Below, one piece after another: positions 62,971 through 64,000 of a DNA stretch of 64,000 nt. This DNA comes from Eubacteriaceae bacterium. Its GTDB lineage: Bacteria; Bacillota; Clostridia; Lachnospirales; Lachnospiraceae. The DNA lies in the NCBI GenBank assembly GCA_910574915.1, contig CAJTCR010000019.1, positions 1 to 64,000 of the forward strand. The letters run 5' to 3'. How positions within the stretch are numbered: position 1 is the stretch's first letter; each line of letters starts with the position of its first letter. Position numbers and translations under genes: made by a program. The notes under the pieces are model-generated. The model ran no database searches and was not told where the DNA came from. It saw nothing but the letters and a program-made list of their open reading frames with translations.

Positions 62971-63119
62971 TACAATCCCTCACTTCCCGTTTCCTGATAT
63001 ACTGCCCGGAAACAATAAAAAGGACGGCTACAAATCTGCTGACTCATAACCGCCCTTACGCTGTTCCCAATTTATCATTTTTTTAAGACAGAGGGCTTCA
63101 CCCTCCGTACCTCCTGAAA

Positions 63120-63165
63120 CCTTGCAGGAAGTGTGATTGAAAAGATAATCACACTTCCTGCAAGG
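63120..63165. repeat. Perfect 19-bp hairpin
   Basis: CCTTGCAGGAAGTGTGATT (63120-63138) pairs exactly with 63147-63165 around an 8-nt loop; a small GAGGG/CCCTC hairpin lies at 63091-63105. They sit in the 283-bp gap between two minus-strand genes. No T-run follows, so attenuation, RNA stability or protein binding are all possible. Confidence 0.6.
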
Positions 63166-63253
63166 CTTGAAAATGCCACCCGCCGCACTTTGGCAGGCTC
63201 ATACTGTTTCTATTCCCACTGTTTTTATGAAACACTGCTTCCCACCCACAGGT

Positions 63254-63589
63254 TCAGCCTGCTTTTTCTCCGTCTGCCAGTACGCCAATCCTTGAAAGCC
63301 TTTCCATAAGGGCATCTTCCGGCTCAAACTCCTGTAGCTGGGAACTGTCAGCTAAAATAAACCTCTCTTTATAACGGTTCATCATATCCATCAGCATCAG
63401 GTAACATTCCTGATGATAGAGGAAACTGGCAAGGCAGAGCAGCTCGCTGTCGCTTAATTCGCCTATCTTGAAGTAATTTTCAAAATCATAATTGTCAGCA
63501 AATTTGCAGAAAGCCAGCTTTTCCAATAACAGCTCCCTGCCCATGCCGTCCTGTTCCTCATACTTTTTTTGCAGTTCTTTTTTGTCCAT
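63254..63589 (-). CDS. Hypothetical ICE protein, 111 residues
   Basis: An acidic, helical protein (MDKKELQKKYEEQDGMGRELLLEKLAFCKFADNYDF ... ALMERLSRIGVLADGEKAG) with no membrane segment or known motif. It precedes the 221-codon gene in the same direction. Function unknown. Confidence 0.6.
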   Translation of the reverse strand: MDKKELQKKYEEQDGMGRELLLEKLAFCKFADNYDFENYFKIGELSDSELLCLASFLYHQECYLMLMDMMNRYKERFILADSSQLQEFEPEDALMERLSRIGVLADGEKAG

Positions 63590-63701
63590 ATCCCTTTACT
63601 CCTTTTCTTTTAATCTCCGATTTTGGTAACTATAGCCATCTCCATTATAGGAGCATAATTATACATATTCAAAGACAAACAGAAAGGAAATACCGCATAT
63701 T

Positions 63702-63926
63702 ATGATTAAATTCGACAAACTTTTCCAGACCTTAAAGGAGAACGGAATCAGCCAGTACAGCCTCTATACCCATTACGGTGTGAGCCGTTCACAGATACAG
63801 CGGCTGAAAACCAACCAGTCCGTCACCACCCACACGCTGAACATGATACTGAATATCTTAGGCGAAGGCTTTTCCCTGAATGACATCGCCGAATTTTCAC
63901 CGGACACAGGGCAGAAAAAAGATTGA
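63702..63926 (+). CDS. XRE/Cro-type regulator
   Basis: A 74-residue protein consisting almost wholly of a helix-turn-helix domain (SQYSLYTHYGVSRSQIQRLKTN ... TLNMILNILGEGFSLNDI). AGAAAGGAAA precedes the ATG. It is the only plus-strand gene in the right-hand part and diverges from the transfer operon, a good position for its repressor. Confidence 0.75.
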   Translation: MIKFDKLFQTLKENGISQYSLYTHYGVSRSQIQRLKTNQSVTTHTLNMILNILGEGFSLNDIAEFSPDTGQKKD

Positions 63927-63942
63927 ACTGCCCTGTTTTTTG

Positions 63943-64000
63943 TTAAGTAATCCCTTTCTCTGCCCACCCTCCGCCATACATATCATGCTGCACCTCCTGC
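63943..64000 (-). CDS. C-terminal end of an unidentified ICE gene (partial)
   Basis: An open minus-strand frame enters from the right edge of the window and ends QEVQHDMYGGGWAEKGIT before TAA at 63945-63943. Such tails occur in replication-initiator-like proteins of this ICE type, as far as I recall, but too little is visible to name it. Confidence 0.4.
   Translation of the reverse strand, partial: QEVQHDMYGGGWAEKGIT

Overview
The window looks like the chromosome of a gut Lachnospiraceae-type Firmicute (Blautia / Mediterraneibacter-like; inferred from gene families and moderate GC, not proven) carrying most of a large Tn1549/CTn-type integrative conjugative element (ICE). Bases 1 to about 1900 are host: two repetitive hairpin elements, an Rpn-family nuclease remnant, a TreR-like GntR repressor, and the first 35 codons of a sugar PTS EIIBC gene. 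The ICE begins inside that PTS gene. Its right end lies beyond the window.

Layout of the ICE: 1.9-4.8 kb integrase, excisionase-like and regulatory genes; 5.2-7.2 kb candidate oriT, MobC-like protein and MobP-type relaxase; 7.2-26.1 kb an AT-rich cargo island; 26.5-64 kb the GC-richer conjugation backbone on the minus strand. The backbone includes PcfB, VirD4, a Maff2-like small membrane protein, VirB6, PrgI, VirB4, an M23+NlpC/P60 hydrolase, TopB, a 3415-residue methylase/helicase, three methyltransferase-type proteins and a GNAT toxin/antitoxin pair.

The cargo island is the notable part. It holds (i) an agr-type quorum-sensing system (AgrD, AgrB, sensor kinase, LytTR regulator, XRE regulator); (ii) a ruminococcin-C-like six-cysteine RiPP precursor with a radical SAM/SPASM maturase, an ABC exporter and an M16 peptidase; (iii) a vanG-type operon (vanR, S, W, G, XY and a vanT split into two genes) plus an acetyltransferase; and (iv) a peptidoglycan hydrolase and a lipoprotein.

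Five tandem 11-bp LytTR-type boxes, each with 21-bp repeat spacing and a -10 hexamer 30-31 bp away, lie upstream of the agrDB, XRE-agrA-agrC, hydrolase and RiPP transcription units. The fifth drives a roughly 300-nt leftward transcript with its own terminator and a tiny basic ORF, an arrangement that resembles S. aureus RNAIII. The likely logic is that quorum sensing activates RiPP production, the hydrolase and a small effector RNA together, while the van operon has its own promoter.

A second unexpected feature is a family of short palindromic elements. They occur in the conjugation genes, always in the same reading frame when inside coding sequence (T-x-x-H-x-x), and directly after stop codons when intergenic.
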